64,000 nt of DNA from Neisseria dentiae. GTDB lineage: Bacteria; Pseudomonadota; Gammaproteobacteria; Burkholderiales; Neisseriaceae. How positions within the stretch are numbered: position 1 is the stretch's first letter; each line of letters opens with the position of its first letter. Location of the stretch: NCBI RefSeq assembly GCF_014055005.1, contig NZ_CP059570.1, positions 806,001 through 870,000 of the forward strand, given 5' to 3'. Both the position numbers and the translations under genes were made by a program. The notes below the pieces were generated by a model. The model did not search any database, was not told the origin of the DNA, and saw only the letters and a program-made list of their open reading frames with translations. Below are positions 1 through 7,822 of the stretch, one piece after another.

Positions 1-392
1 TTATGCAGCAGCGCGAAGCCGACGGCAGCGGCGGCAAAAACTGGTTGGTGTTCGGCAACCAGCGCTTTACCGACGATTTCCTCTATCAGGCCGAATGGCT
101 GCAATACCGCAAATCCGGCCTGCTCACACGCGCCGATCTGGCGTGGAGCAGGCAGGGCAAAGAAAAAGTGTATGTGCAGCACAAGCTGGCCGAAAACGCC
201 GCCGAAGTGTGGGCCTGGCTGCAACAGGGCGCGCATATTTATGTGTGCGGCGATGCCACCCGCATGGCGCGCGACGTGGAAAACACGCTCTTGGACATCA
301 TCGCCGCGCAAGGCAAACTCAGCCGCGACGATGCCGAAGATTATCTGAACGATTTGCGCGAAGAGAAACGCTACCAGCGCGATGTTTACTGA
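1..392 (+). CDS. cysJ: Sulfite reductase (NADPH) flavoprotein alpha subunit, C-terminal part
   Basis: Only the last 130 or so residues are inside the window; the gene enters from the left edge in the frame whose codons begin at base 3. The visible part matches the NADP(H)-binding end of the CysJ/cytochrome P450 reductase family, including the segment [15 protein letters not shown] and the tail [16 protein letters not shown] typical of CysJ. The full protein is usually about 600 residues and passes electrons from NADPH through FAD and FMN to the CysI haemoprotein, reducing sulfite to sulfide in the cytoplasm. The in-frame ATG at base 3 is internal, not the real start. An IS5-family element lies 41 bases after the stop and splits what was probably its terminator. 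Confidence 0.88.
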   Translation, partial: MQQREADGSGGKNWLVFGNQRFTDDFLYQAEWLQYRKSGLLTRADLAWSRQGKEKVYVQHKLAENAAEVWAWLQQGAHIYVCGDATRMARDVENTLLDIIAAQGKLSRDDAEDYLNDLREEKRYQRDVY

Positions 393-456
393 CCGCGGCG
401 CAGTGTTTCAAACGGCCCGGGGGTGAAATCCGCCTAGGGTCTGTCGACATTCAAGT

Positions 457-843
457 TTACCTTAATTTCAATACGGCAGCAGCAAGGTAAATATTGGCAG
501 CAAAAGATTGGTCGGTTTTTTCTGCGCGCATCGCAATCTTTTTGAATTCTTTGAGTTTGCAAAAAAAGTTCTCAATCAAATGTCGCCAGCAATACATCAT
601 CTTGTCGTGTTCCCGCTGCAATTTGCGGTTGTTACGCAGCGGAATAACCACCTTACTCCCCCTTTCGGTCAACTCTTCGACCAGCCAGTCGGCATCAAAG
701 GCTTTATCCGCCAATAAAGCATCAAATTCCTTTTCTTTAATCAGCGGTTCTACGCCGCAAATGTCATTGCGCTGACCAGGCATCAGTTTGAAGTCAATCA
801 GGTTTCCCAAAGCATCCACCATAGCCAAAATCTTGGTCGTCAT
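457..843 (-). CDS. IS5-family transposase, C-terminal frame (ORF B)
   Basis: This 128-residue frame is the C-terminal half of an IS5-family DDE transposase. It shows the motif MTTKILAMVDALGNLIDF, the segment ADKAFDADWL carrying the second catalytic Asp, and the C-terminal WRHLIENFFCKLKEFKKIAMRAEK, which contains the expected Glu and the basic Y/R-E-K-like region. The frame is open upstream of the first ATG to about position 880, reading NQAIGQSKGG, so it joins ORF A by a -1 shift near the A4G5 run at 880-888. The two frames together would make a full-length transposase of about 250 residues. Confidence 0.8.
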   Translation of the reverse strand: MTTKILAMVDALGNLIDFKLMPGQRNDICGVEPLIKEKEFDALLADKAFDADWLVEELTERGSKVVIPLRNNRKLQREHDKMMYCWRHLIENFFCKLKEFKKIAMRAEKTDQSFAANIYLAAAVLKLR

Positions 844-872
844 CCCGCCTTTGGATTGGCCGATGGCCTGAT

Positions 873-1208
873 TTAGAGTCCCCCTTTTGCACCCTGACCG
901 TGGCGGTGAACTTTGACAATTGTGCCGTCAATCATGACATACTCCATATCGAGATCACGGTTCAGTTCTTCAAAAATATCATGAAAACGGTCGGCCAAGA
1001 CCCATCTGCGGTAGCGTTTGTGGATACTTTTCCAATTACCGAACTCTTCGGGCAGATCGCGCCAAGGACTGCCGGTACGGATAATCCATAGTATGGCTTC
1101 TATAAATAATCGGTTATCGACAGCGGTTCGGCCGGCATCGCCAACTTTTCCTTGGCATAAAGGCTCAATTTTTGCCCACTGTGCATCGGTAAGAATATAT
1201 CTGGTCAT
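873..1208 (-). CDS. IS5-family transposase, N-terminal frame (ORF A)
   Basis: This frame carries the N-terminal DUF4096-type domain (MTRYILTDAQWAKIEPL, then WIIRTGSPWRDLPEEFGNW) and the first catalytic Asp in YVMIDGTIVKVHRHGQGAKGG. I prefer the ATG at 1208 because IS5 transposases usually begin with a sequence like MTRYILTD; an in-frame ATG at 1223 lies inside the terminal repeat region. The frame ends just after the GAKGG motif, where homologous proteins continue into the sequence found in ORF B. This suggests programmed frameshifting, although a disabling mutation would look the same. Confidence 0.8.
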   Translation of the reverse strand: MTRYILTDAQWAKIEPLCQGKVGDAGRTAVDNRLFIEAILWIIRTGSPWRDLPEEFGNWKSIHKRYRRWVLADRFHDIFEELNRDLDMEYVMIDGTIVKVHRHGQGAKGGL

Positions 1209-1261
1209 GAGGATAGGATACACTGAAAACTTGAATGTCGACAGACCCTAGGCCGTTTGAA

Positions 1262-1558
1262 AATATTTTGGCTGCATCTCCACAAAAAGTTGGGCAAATT
1301 CCAACCCAACCAAGGTGCAGTTTTTCTTAATGGACAAATAAATATAGCCCCCGCTTCAATACTAAGTCGTCGGGCAGTAACGTACTCAAAAGCCAACAGC
1401 GCACTGCCCATCTTTTCAATATCTCTCGAATTCAGTTCCGACGTGGGATTGCCGTCTATAAAAAGGTAGCATTGAAGCGATCGGATACTCGTAGGCTGAA
1501 TAAAATACAAAGTAACCACTCCTTTAGCAGTCAATGAACTGCGAAAAAGCAAAAACAC
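1262..1558 (-). CDS. Unrecognised small protein, possibly truncated
   Basis: A minus-strand frame starting at 1558 gives about 98 residues before it runs into the uptake sequence and then the IS5 end (nominal stop at 1205 inside the IS). The protein begins with a hydrophobic stretch (MFLLFRSSLTAKGVVTLYF) and is otherwise not recognised. The base composition is lower in GC than the neighbours, like the adjacent disrupted gene. The natural C-terminus may have been lost. It is about as likely that this is non-coding, since a plus-strand frame of similar length also exists here. Confidence 0.25.
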
Positions 1559-1688
1559 CCAAAAGCTGAGGGATGGCCATTACTTGAAACACCTTTTACA
1601 CATTGCTCTGCTACCCAAAACAGTTTCTACGACAATTTGAACCGTCCGGACAAAGGCGAAGCCGACAAAGCAGTCATGCAAAAATTAT

Positions 1689-2431
1689 GGGGCTTAGGGA
1701 GCAAAATCAGCAAAAATGATGATAAGCTTCTGATATACCTATTAAAAACAAGTACCAAAAGTTCAGCAAATATTACCGAATCAAAATTCCGCCAAATCCT
1801 GCGCTTTTCGCACTTGATTTGACCGCTTCCGATACCGCCAGACTCACCGGCATCAGTACCCGAAGTGTCAATAATCTGTTTCTCAAACTGCGTTGCCGTA
1901 TGGCCGCTGAATGTGAACGGCAAACTCCCTTTGCCGGTGTGGTCGAACTGGACGAATCCTACTTCGGCTCCAAACGCATTCGCGGTAAACGCGGGCGAGG
2001 AGCGGGAGGCAAAACCATTGTTTTCGGCATCTTAAAACGGGACGACAAAGTCTATACCGAAATCGTGCCGGATACCTCGAAAGCTACACTGCAACAGGTT
2101 ATTCGAGGGCGGGTTGCTGTTGAAAGTCATCAATACCGACGGCTGGCGCGGCTATCACGGTTTGGTCGATATGGGCTATGAGAAACACTTCAGGGTACAT
2201 CATGGTGCAGACGAGTTTGCCCGGGGTGTGCAACACATTAACGGCATCGAATCGTTTTGGGGTTATGCTAAAAACCGCTTGGTTAAATTTAACGGTGTAC
2301 CGAAACAGACTTTTTATTTACACTTAAAGGAAACCGAATTTCGCTTCAATCACAGGCATGATGATCTGTATAAAGTCTTGCTTAAAATACTGCGAAATCG
2401 ACCCTTGGGCTAATTTTGCTTCCTAAGCCCC
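1689..2431 (+). mobile_element. IS1595-family insertion sequence, decayed (743 bp)
   Basis: The element has 19-base terminal inverted repeats, GGGGCTTAGGGAGCAAAAT at 1689-1707 and ATTTTGCTTCCTAAGCCCC at 2413-2431, with one mismatch. The flanks carry a direct repeat of AAATTAT (1682-1688 and 2432-2438), close to the 8-base duplication usual for this family. The single transposase gene inside has two frameshifts, so the copy is probably inactive by itself. Confidence 0.85.
1704..2413 (+). pseudogene. IS1595-family transposase, frameshifted
   Basis: Three frames together make one ISXO2/IS1595-type transposase. The first reads SKNDDKLLIYLLKTSTKSS and RQILRF; it loses a T near 1805-1808 and continues as ALDLTASDTARLTGISTRSV; a second indel near 2128 moves the frame again into VINTDGWRGYHGLVDMGY. 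Catalytic residues are visible: Asp in VVELDESYFG, Asp in INTDGW, and the HINGIESFWGYAK segment. No good ATG is seen at the 5' end. The family moves DNA with an 8-base target duplication. Two frameshifts make it a pseudogene unless recoding restores it. Confidence 0.8.
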
Positions 2432-2798
2432 AAATTATATAAATGGAATAAAGATCGCTGCGACTACCGGCGTATCGCTATAGCTTCATCGTGGAACAAG
2501 AAGAAAGCGGCAAGAATTACGAAGCTGTTGGGTTTAAAGGCCAAAGCGCGGTAGAAAAGGCTTGTTGCTATGTAATGGAAAAATACCAGAGAGTCTTCTC
2601 ACTGTCGCAATGGTCCGACAGCAAGATGATGGCAAAAATACTCAACCGGACTATTGGTGTAGAAAAGCCTGATTTCGGTTACTTACCGGAATCAGGCTTT
2701 GAGGCCGTCTGAAATGATTTGAAACAGCGCTCAGAATTGAGAAAGTTTAATATTCATTTATGGCAATCTATTTAGTATATTTTATTGTACATCATTTT

Positions 2799-3539
2799 TT
2801 ACGTAGTTTTGGTCAGCCAGCCTTGCGTTTGCAGCAGGGGGATATTTTTAGGGGCGTAGGTGCTGCTGTAGTAGCGGGCGAATTTTTCGCGGTAGGGGAA
2901 TTTTTCGCGCGCTTCGCCGAAAGCGGTCATGGTGCGTTCGTATTGCTCGAGGCCGTCTGAAAGGGTTTGTTCTTCGGGATAGCGGTTTTCGGCGTAAACG
3001 GTGTTTTCGGGCAGACGCGGTTTGAGCTGCATTTCGATATCGGGCGTGCCGATGCAGAGTCCGAAAACGGGGAAGGTGTTTTCGGGCAGACCGAGCAGGG
3101 CAACCAACTCGGCGGCGATGTTGCGGATGCCGCCGGTGTAGCAGGTGGCGTAACCCAGGCTTTCGGCGGCCACTGCGGCGTTTTGGGCGGCCAGGGCGGT
3201 GTCGGTAACGGCGGTAATCAGGCTGTCGGGTTCGCCTGCGGCGCTGAACGTGCCGTTATAGGCGCGGCTGCACAAGCCGGCGCGGTGCAGGTCGGCCACG
3301 AAAACCAGATAGGTGCTGCATGTGCCGATTTGCGGGTTGGCCGGTTGCAGGGCGGTGATTTGCGCGCGCAATTCGGGCGAGGTGATGTTGATGATGGTGT
3401 AGTGCTGGCCGTTCATCCACGAAGGGGCTTGGCGGGCGCAGTTAATAATGGTTTGCAGGTGTTCCGGCGGCAGGGTGAGGCCGGTTTTGAAATGGCGGTA
3501 GGTGCGGTGGTTCAATAGGGTGGCAATGGCGTGGTTCAT
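2799..3539 (-). CDS. NfsA-like NADPH-dependent nitroreductase / FMN reductase
   Basis: The 246-residue protein has the nitroreductase fold signature of the NfsA/FRP group: an N-terminal NHRTYRHF segment for FMN phosphate contact, RQAPSWMNGQHY, and a C-terminal FARYYSSTYAPKN tail. Such flavoproteins transfer two electrons from NAD(P)H to nitroaromatics, quinones or flavin in the cytoplasm. Length is normal for NfsA (about 240). An uptake sequence is embedded in the coding region and is read as LSDGLEQY around residues 193-200. It stands alone, convergent with nothing nearby; a DUS at 2702-2713 follows the preceding fragment. The physiological substrate cannot be inferred. Confidence 0.8.
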   Translation of the reverse strand: MNHAIATLLNHRTYRHFKTGLTLPPEHLQTIINCARQAPSWMNGQHYTIINITSPELRAQITALQPANPQIGTCSTYLVFVADLHRAGLCSRAYNGTFSAAGEPDSLITAVTDTALAAQNAAVAAESLGYATCYTGGIRNIAAELVALLGLPENTFPVFGLCIGTPDIEMQLKPRLPENTVYAENRYPEEQTLSDGLEQYERTMTAFGEAREKFPYREKFARYYSSTYAPKNIPLLQTQGWLTKTT

Positions 3540-3739
3540 GGCGGTTTCCTGTGTGGGGAGTGGGGGGGATTGTATGCGCGGCTGCGGGAAACGTCCACTC
3601 TGTGGCAGGGTTGCGGCAGGGCGGGGCGCAATCAGAAAATGGGCTGGATAAGCAAGGCTGCTTTGTTATAAAATGTAGTGGAACTCAGGTAAGCAAGAAA
3701 TTGCTTGTTTTTTAATTTGTATGTTAAGAGGAAAACGAA

Positions 3740-3964
3740 ATGTTCCCCGAATACCGCGATTTGATTTCTAAATTAAAACAAGAAGATGCCCACTTCGCCC
3801 GTTTGTTTGACGAGCATAACGAGCTGGACGACAAAATCACCGGCTTAACCAATAACCCGGTAACCGGCGGCTTGAACGAAATCGAAGAGCTGAAAAAACA
3901 GAAGCTGCATCTGAAAGACCAACTGTATGCGATTTTGCTGAAAGCCGATAAAGAAGCGAAATAA
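3740..3964 (+). CDS. YdcH family (DUF465) small helical protein
   Basis: A 74-residue, highly charged protein with the DUF465 pattern: an N-terminal FPEYRDLISKLKQEDAHF, then LFDEHNELDDKI, then a second helix EIEELKKQKLHLKDQLYAIL. Proteins of this family form short helical hairpins or coiled coils and have no agreed function. A ribosome binding site (AAGAGGAAAAC) lies 5 bases before the ATG. It is followed 14 bases downstream by an inverted uptake-sequence pair that should end transcription, so it is probably a single-gene unit. Confidence 0.85.
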   Translation: MFPEYRDLISKLKQEDAHFARLFDEHNELDDKITGLTNNPVTGGLNEIEELKKQKLHLKDQLYAILLKADKEAK

Positions 3965-3978
3965 ACCGTTATCAAACG

Positions 3979-4010
3979 AGGCCGTCTGAAATATGTTTTT
4001 CAGACGGCCT
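3979..4010 (+). terminator. Inverted DUS pair after the YdcH-like gene
   Basis: AGGCCGTCTGAA and its reverse complement are separated by 8 bases and followed by TTT. This is the usual Neisseria arrangement in which uptake sequences double as Rho-independent terminators. Confidence 0.75.
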
Positions 4011-4020
4011 TTTGCCGTTT

Positions 4021-4181
4021 GAGACCTTTGCAAAACCGCCATCTGCGGCGCATTTCTGCGTTGTGCGCTTATGCCCTTTAGGGTACTGCCCGCTCGCTTA
4101 GCCTTGTATTTGATATGTCTGCGCTCGCTGCGCTGCTACGCCTTGAACTGCATCCGTATCTGACGGTTTTGCAAAGGTCTC
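4021..4181. repeat. Short inverted-repeat element, family E, copy 1
   Basis: A 161-base non-coding unit starts GAGACCTTTGCAAAACCG and ends with GGTTTTGCAAAGGTCTC. The interior (CATCTGCGGCGCATTTCTGCG ... CGCTGCGCTGCTACGCCTTG) is shared with the copies at 11894 and 23655. Its end abuts the stop codon of the cupin gene. It has the structure of a MITE; no transposase with these ends is in the window. Confidence 0.75.
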
Positions 4182-4184
4182 CGT

Positions 4185-4523
4185 TTACAGGCAGCAGCTG
4201 CCGAAACGCAGTTTTTTGCTGAACACCAATTCATGCGTGAGTTGTTTCACCACCAGAATGTTGGTGTGGTTTTCGAGCGCGCGGATGCTGTGGGCCTCGT
4301 GCGGTTCCAAACGCACCACCTGAAGCCCGCGGGTGTCGATGGTTTCTTTTTCGGTGGTGATTTGCGCGCTGCCGTTGAGCACAATCAGCAGCACGATGGC
4401 GTCGGTTTCGTAAACGGGAATTTCGTTGTCGCGTTGCAGCGAAAGCTGCACGAGCTGTTGGTCGTTGTCTTCGGCGATTACGCCGCCGATAAGGGCTTGG
4501 GGGTCTAGAGTATATTGTTTCAT
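4185..4523 (-). CDS. Small cupin-domain protein
   Basis: The 112-residue protein is predicted to be a single conserved beta-barrel of the cupin superfamily. It shows VLLIVLNGSAQITTEKE followed by VVRLEPHEAHSIRAL and NILVVKQL, i.e. the two cupin motifs with a retained HxxHS-like pair (EPHEAHS). It ends FGSCCL with two adjacent cysteines, which is unusual and could bind metal or be oxidised. No substrate can be inferred. It is transcribed towards the family E repeat at 4021-4181 and divergently from waaF. Confidence 0.6.
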   Translation of the reverse strand: MKQYTLDPQALIGGVIAEDNDQQLVQLSLQRDNEIPVYETDAIVLLIVLNGSAQITTEKETIDTRGLQVVRLEPHEAHSIRALENHTNILVVKQLTHELVFSKKLRFGSCCL

Positions 4524-4680
4524 GGCGTAAGTTCTCTGTGAAATTTAATTACGCCGCCCATTATAAAACCGCCGCAAACGGCGGGCGTGTTTTTTCAGAC
4601 GGCCTTTTGATATAAGGCAAAGGCACGGCTTTGCAGTACAATACGCGCCATATTCAAAACACCGAACCACACCGATAACC

Positions 4681-5691
4681 ATGCCGAAAAAAATCCTGAT
4701 TATTTCCCCCAGCTGGATAGGCGACTGCGTGATGACGCAGCCGCTCTACCGCCGCCTGCACGAGCTGCACCCCGGCGCCATCATCGACGTGTTCGCCCCC
4801 AAATGGTCGATGGCCGTGTTCGAGCGTATGCCCGAAATTAACGAAATCATCGAAAACCCGTTCGGCCACGGTGCGCTGGAGCTGAAAAAACGCTGGCAGA
4901 CGGGGCGGCAGTTGGGGCGGCGCGGGTACGATCAGGTTATCGTGCTGCCCGGCTCGCTTAAATCAGCTCTGATTGCGGCGGCCACCGGCATCAAACAGCG
5001 CACGGGCTATGTGGGCGAATCGCGCTATCTGCTGCTCAACGACATCCGCAAACTCGATAAGGCCGCGCTGCCGCTGATGGTTGACCGCTATACCGCGCTG
5101 GCCTATCCCTCCCAAGCCGCATTCAACGGCCATTCCGGCAATCCGCAGTTTAAAATCAATGCAGAGAGCCAGCAGGCCACGCTGGCCAAACACGGTTTGG
5201 ATACCGTCAAGCCCGTTTCGGCGTTCTGCCCGGGCGCGGAATACGGCCCTGCTAAACGCTGGCCCGCGCGCCACTTCGCCGAACTGGCCCGCCGCCATGC
5301 CGCGCAAGGCCGCCAAATTTGGCTGTTCGGCTCGCAGAAAGATTTTGATATTGCAGAAGAAATCAACACACTTTCAGACGGCCTTTGCGTGAATCTGTGC
5401 GGCAAAACCAGCCTTTCGGAAGCCATCGATTTATTGGCCTGCGCCGAAACCGTGGTCTGCAACGACAGCGGACTGATGCATCTTGCGGCCGCGCTGGGGC
5501 GCAAACTGGTGGCGGTGTACGGCTCGTCCAGCGCCGACCACACACCGCCGTTAAGCGAACGCGCCGCCATTGTGAGCCTGAATTTGGACTGCTCGCCCTG
5601 TTTCAAACGCGAATGCCCGTTGGGGCACACCGATTGTTTGAACAAACTCACGCCTGATTTGGTGGAGCAGGCGGTAAAATCGCTGGGGTAG
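4681..5691 (+). CDS. waaF: Lipopolysaccharide heptosyltransferase II
   Basis: The 336-residue protein is a glycosyltransferase family 9 enzyme. It starts KKILIISPSWIGDCVMTQPL, the acceptor-site region of WaaF, and has FCPGAEYGPAKRWPARHFAEL and CNDSGLMHLAAALG in the ADP-heptose-binding half. It adds the second heptose to the inner core of lipooligosaccharide on the cytoplasmic face of the inner membrane. An uptake sequence lies inside the gene and is read as LSDGLCV near residue 232. It has normal family length. The start is supported by homology; the ribosome binding site is weak. A DUS hairpin at 5790-5816 separates it from the convergent dpp operon. Confidence 0.9.
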   Translation: MPKKILIISPSWIGDCVMTQPLYRRLHELHPGAIIDVFAPKWSMAVFERMPEINEIIENPFGHGALELKKRWQTGRQLGRRGYDQVIVLPGSLKSALIAAATGIKQRTGYVGESRYLLLNDIRKLDKAALPLMVDRYTALAYPSQAAFNGHSGNPQFKINAESQQATLAKHGLDTVKPVSAFCPGAEYGPAKRWPARHFAELARRHAAQGRQIWLFGSQKDFDIAEEINTLSDGLCVNLCGKTSLSEAIDLLACAETVVCNDSGLMHLAAALGRKLVAVYGSSSADHTPPLSERAAIVSLNLDCSPCFKRECPLGHTDCLNKLTPDLVEQAVKSLG

Positions 5692-5768
5692 GCCGGTTTT
5701 TTGTATGACGTATGTACTTTTTATTAAGTTGATCCGCTTTAACGGTTTGAATCTGCAATGAAGGTTTG

Positions 5769-5816
5769 AGACCTTTGCAAAATTTATTTAGGCCGTCTGA
5801 AACTTTCAGACGGCCT
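5769..5816. terminator. Inverted DUS pair between waaF and dppF
   Basis: AGGCCGTCTGAA (5790-5801) and its complement (5805-5816) have a 3-base loop and lie between convergent genes, so the site can serve both strands. It is preceded by a stray end of family E (GAGACCTTTGCAAAA at 5769). Confidence 0.7.
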
Positions 5817-5837
5817 CATTGTTATTGGTGGGAAACC

Positions 5838-6827
5838 TCAGGCGGCGATTTCTTCCAGCCGCAAACAGGCCACTTTGCGCCCCTGCCATTCGCGCAGTTC
5901 GGGCACTTCCTGCGCGCAGCGAGCTTGGGCGTGCGGGCAGCGCTGGTGTAGGGCGCAGCCGCTAGGCGGATTGAGCGGGCTGGGTAGTTCGCCGGCGAGT
6001 TTGAGCTGCACTTTCTGCTCTTTCAAGCTTGGTGCGGCGGAAAGCAGCGCCTGGGTATAGGGGTGCAACGGCTTGGCGAATACGGTTTCGCTGTTGCCGT
6101 GTTCCACCACGCGGCCAAGATACATCACCATGATGTCGTCGGCCACATGCTCGACCACCGATAAATTATGCGAGATAAACACATAAGCCGTGCCGTATTG
6201 CTCCTGCAAATCCATAAACAGGTTGAGCACCTGCGCCTGAATGGAAACGTCGAGCGCCGAAGTCGGCTCGTCGGCCACCACGATTTTGGGGTTGAGCATC
6301 ATGGCGCGGGCAAGGGCGATGCGCTGGCGCTGGCCGCCTGAAAACATATGCGGATAGCGCGAGGAATGCTCGGGTCGCAGGCCGACGGTTTTCATCATTT
6401 CCACCGCCCGCTCGTAACGCTCTTTTTTGCTCAGTTTGGTGTGGATGGCGAGCGGTTCCATCAGTTGGAAGGCGATGGTTTGGCGCGGATTCAGGCTGGC
6501 ATACGGGTTTTGGAACACCATTTGGATTTCGGTGCGCATTGCTTTCAGACGGCCTGAACCCAAGTTGGCGGTTTCGGAGCCGTTGATGGCCAGGCTGCCG
6601 GAAGTGGGCGTTTCAATCAGGGTGAGCTGGCGGGCCAGCGTGGATTTGCCGCAGCCGGATTCGCCCACCACCGCCAGCGTTTTGCCTGCCCGAAGCTCGA
6701 ACGATACGCCGTTTAGGGCTTTCACCACTTTTTTCTCTTTGCCCAAGCCGCCGCCGACCGGATAGTGGCGGGCTAAATCGCGGGCTTCCAAAACGGTTTT
6801 TGCTTCAACGGTTTTTACTTCACTCAT
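5838..6827 (-). CDS. dppF: Dipeptide/oligopeptide ABC transporter ATP-binding protein DppF
   Basis: A 329-residue ATPase with Walker A (GESGCGKST, residues about 55-63), the signature [15 protein letters not shown], Walker B ([12 protein letters not shown]) and the oligopeptide-transporter C-terminal extension with Cys-rich region SGCALHQRCPHAQARC, which in this family can hold an iron-sulfur cluster. It pairs with DppD to energise peptide uptake through DppBC. The start overlaps the dppD stop by one base (TGATG), indicating translational coupling. It is the last gene of the operon. An uptake sequence lies in the gene near 6545. Substrate range is inferred from family only. Confidence 0.88.
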   Translation of the reverse strand: MSEVKTVEAKTVLEARDLARHYPVGGGLGKEKKVVKALNGVSFELRAGKTLAVVGESGCGKSTLARQLTLIETPTSGSLAINGSETANLGSGRLKAMRTEIQMVFQNPYASLNPRQTIAFQLMEPLAIHTKLSKKERYERAVEMMKTVGLRPEHSSRYPHMFSGGQRQRIALARAMMLNPKIVVADEPTSALDVSIQAQVLNLFMDLQEQYGTAYVFISHNLSVVEHVADDIMVMYLGRVVEHGNSETVFAKPLHPYTQALLSAAPSLKEQKVQLKLAGELPSPLNPPSGCALHQRCPHAQARCAQEVPELREWQGRKVACLRLEEIAA

Positions 6828-7822
6828 CAGGCGGCTCCCTTGGCTTGCAGTTCGGTTAGGCTGCTGCTGATGCAGCGTACTTTACCGTAGCGGCTTTTTA
6901 ACACGGGCGGCGGGGTTTGGCAGGCTTCGCGGGCATAGGGGCAGCGCGGCAAGAGCAGACAGCCGGCCGGGCGGTCGTATTGGCTGGGCACTACGCCCGG
7001 CAGCGATTTCAGACGGCCTTTCCCCTGCGAAAACTCGGGAATCGACTGCAATAAGGCTTCGGTGTAAGGATGGGCGGGGGTGTCGAATATATGCGGCACG
7101 CTGCTTTGCTCGACCACTTGGCCGGCATACATCACCGCCACATGCTCGGCGTGTTGCGCCACCAAGCCCAAATCGTGGGTAATCAGAATCATCGCCATCT
7201 TGCGCTCTTGTTGCAGGCGGTGGAGCAGATCCATGATTTGCGCCTGCACGGTAACATCGAGCGCGGTGGTCGGCTCGTCGGCAATCAGCAGCTTCGGCTC
7301 GCAGGCCAGCGCCATCGCAATCATCACGCGCTGGCTCATGCCGCCCGACAATTGGTGCGGATAGGCTTTCAGACGGCCTTTGGCATCGGGGATTTCCACC
7401 AGTTCGAGCAGCTCGACCGCCCGCGCTCTGGCCGCCGCGCCTTTCAGCCCCAAATGCGCCTTGAGCACTTCGGTAATCTGCATTTCGATGGTGAAGCTGG
7501 GGTTGAGGCTGGTCATGGCGTCTTGGAAAATCATTGAAATATCTTTGCCGATGATCTTGCGCTTTTCTTTGGCGGAAAGTTTCAGCATATCTTTGCCGTC
7601 GAACAGCATTTTGCTGGCTTTTATGGCGGCGGTATTGGGCAGCAGCCCCATCAGCGCCATCATCGACACCGATTTGCCGGAGCCGGATTCGCCCACCACC
7701 GCCAGCACTTCGCCCGACGATACTTCGAGGCTCACCGAATCGACCGCGCGGAAAGCGCGCGCGCCCTGCCCGAAAACCACTTGCAGGTTTTCGATGGTTA
7801 ATAAAGGTTGTTTCGCTTCCAT
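6827..7822 (-). CDS. dppD: Dipeptide/oligopeptide ABC transporter ATP-binding protein DppD
   Basis: A 331-residue ATPase with Walker [10 protein letters not shown], the signature [15 protein letters not shown] and Walker [13 protein letters not shown], then the C-terminal peptide-transporter domain with the cysteines of [15 protein letters not shown]. It forms the heterodimeric motor with DppF. I place the start at the ATG at 7822, which overlaps the dppC stop by one base; a GTG one codon upstream (7825) is also possible. Two uptake sequences lie in the gene (near 7008-7019 and 7368-7379). Confidence 0.88.
   Translation of the reverse strand: MEAKQPLLTIENLQVVFGQGARAFRAVDSVSLEVSSGEVLAVVGESGSGKSVSMMALMGLLPNTAAIKASKMLFDGKDMLKLSAKEKRKIIGKDISMIFQDAMTSLNPSFTIEMQITEVLKAHLGLKGAAARARAVELLELVEIPDAKGRLKAYPHQLSGGMSQRVMIAMALACEPKLLIADEPTTALDVTVQAQIMDLLHRLQQERKMAMILITHDLGLVAQHAEHVAVMYAGQVVEQSSVPHIFDTPAHPYTEALLQSIPEFSQGKGRLKSLPGVVPSQYDRPAGCLLLPRCPYAREACQTPPPVLKSRYGKVRCISSSLTELQAKGAA

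Larger units (their letters stand above)
434..1251 (-). mobile_element. IS5-family insertion sequence (about 0.82 kb)
   Basis: The element is bounded by perfect inverted repeats: CTAGGGTCTGTCGAC followed by ATTCAAG at 434-455 and its reverse complement at 1230-1251. The CTAG at each end may be the target duplication or part of it. It encodes a DDE transposase on the minus strand in two overlapping frames, as in the IS427-like branch of IS5. It sits between two arms of a variant uptake-sequence hairpin (407-417 and 1251-1261), so it appears to have landed in the cysJ terminator. Its terminal sequence recurs on two short non-coding elements at 18433 and 25277. Confidence 0.85.
1572..2712 (+). 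pseudogene. Unrecognised gene split by an IS1595-family insertion
   Basis: Removing the insertion at 1689-2431 and one copy of the 7-base duplication AAATTAT joins the left fragment (ending DKAVMQKL) in frame to the right one (YKWNKDRCDYRR), which supports a disrupted coding sequence. A further single-base loss near 2472 shifts the frame; beyond it the reading is RYSFIVEQEESGKNYEAVGF and on to PESGFEAV, with the stop codon supplied by the uptake sequence (GAG GCC GTC TGA). The N-terminus is unclear because an in-frame stop lies just before 1536. I do not recognise the family. GC content is lower than in flanking genes, which hints at acquired DNA. Confidence 0.5.

Noticed and set aside
1257..1469. 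Plus-strand frame of 70 residues next to the IS5 element
   Set aside because: No recognisable motif and it overlaps an equally long minus-strand frame; neither is convincing, and only the latter is listed at low confidence.
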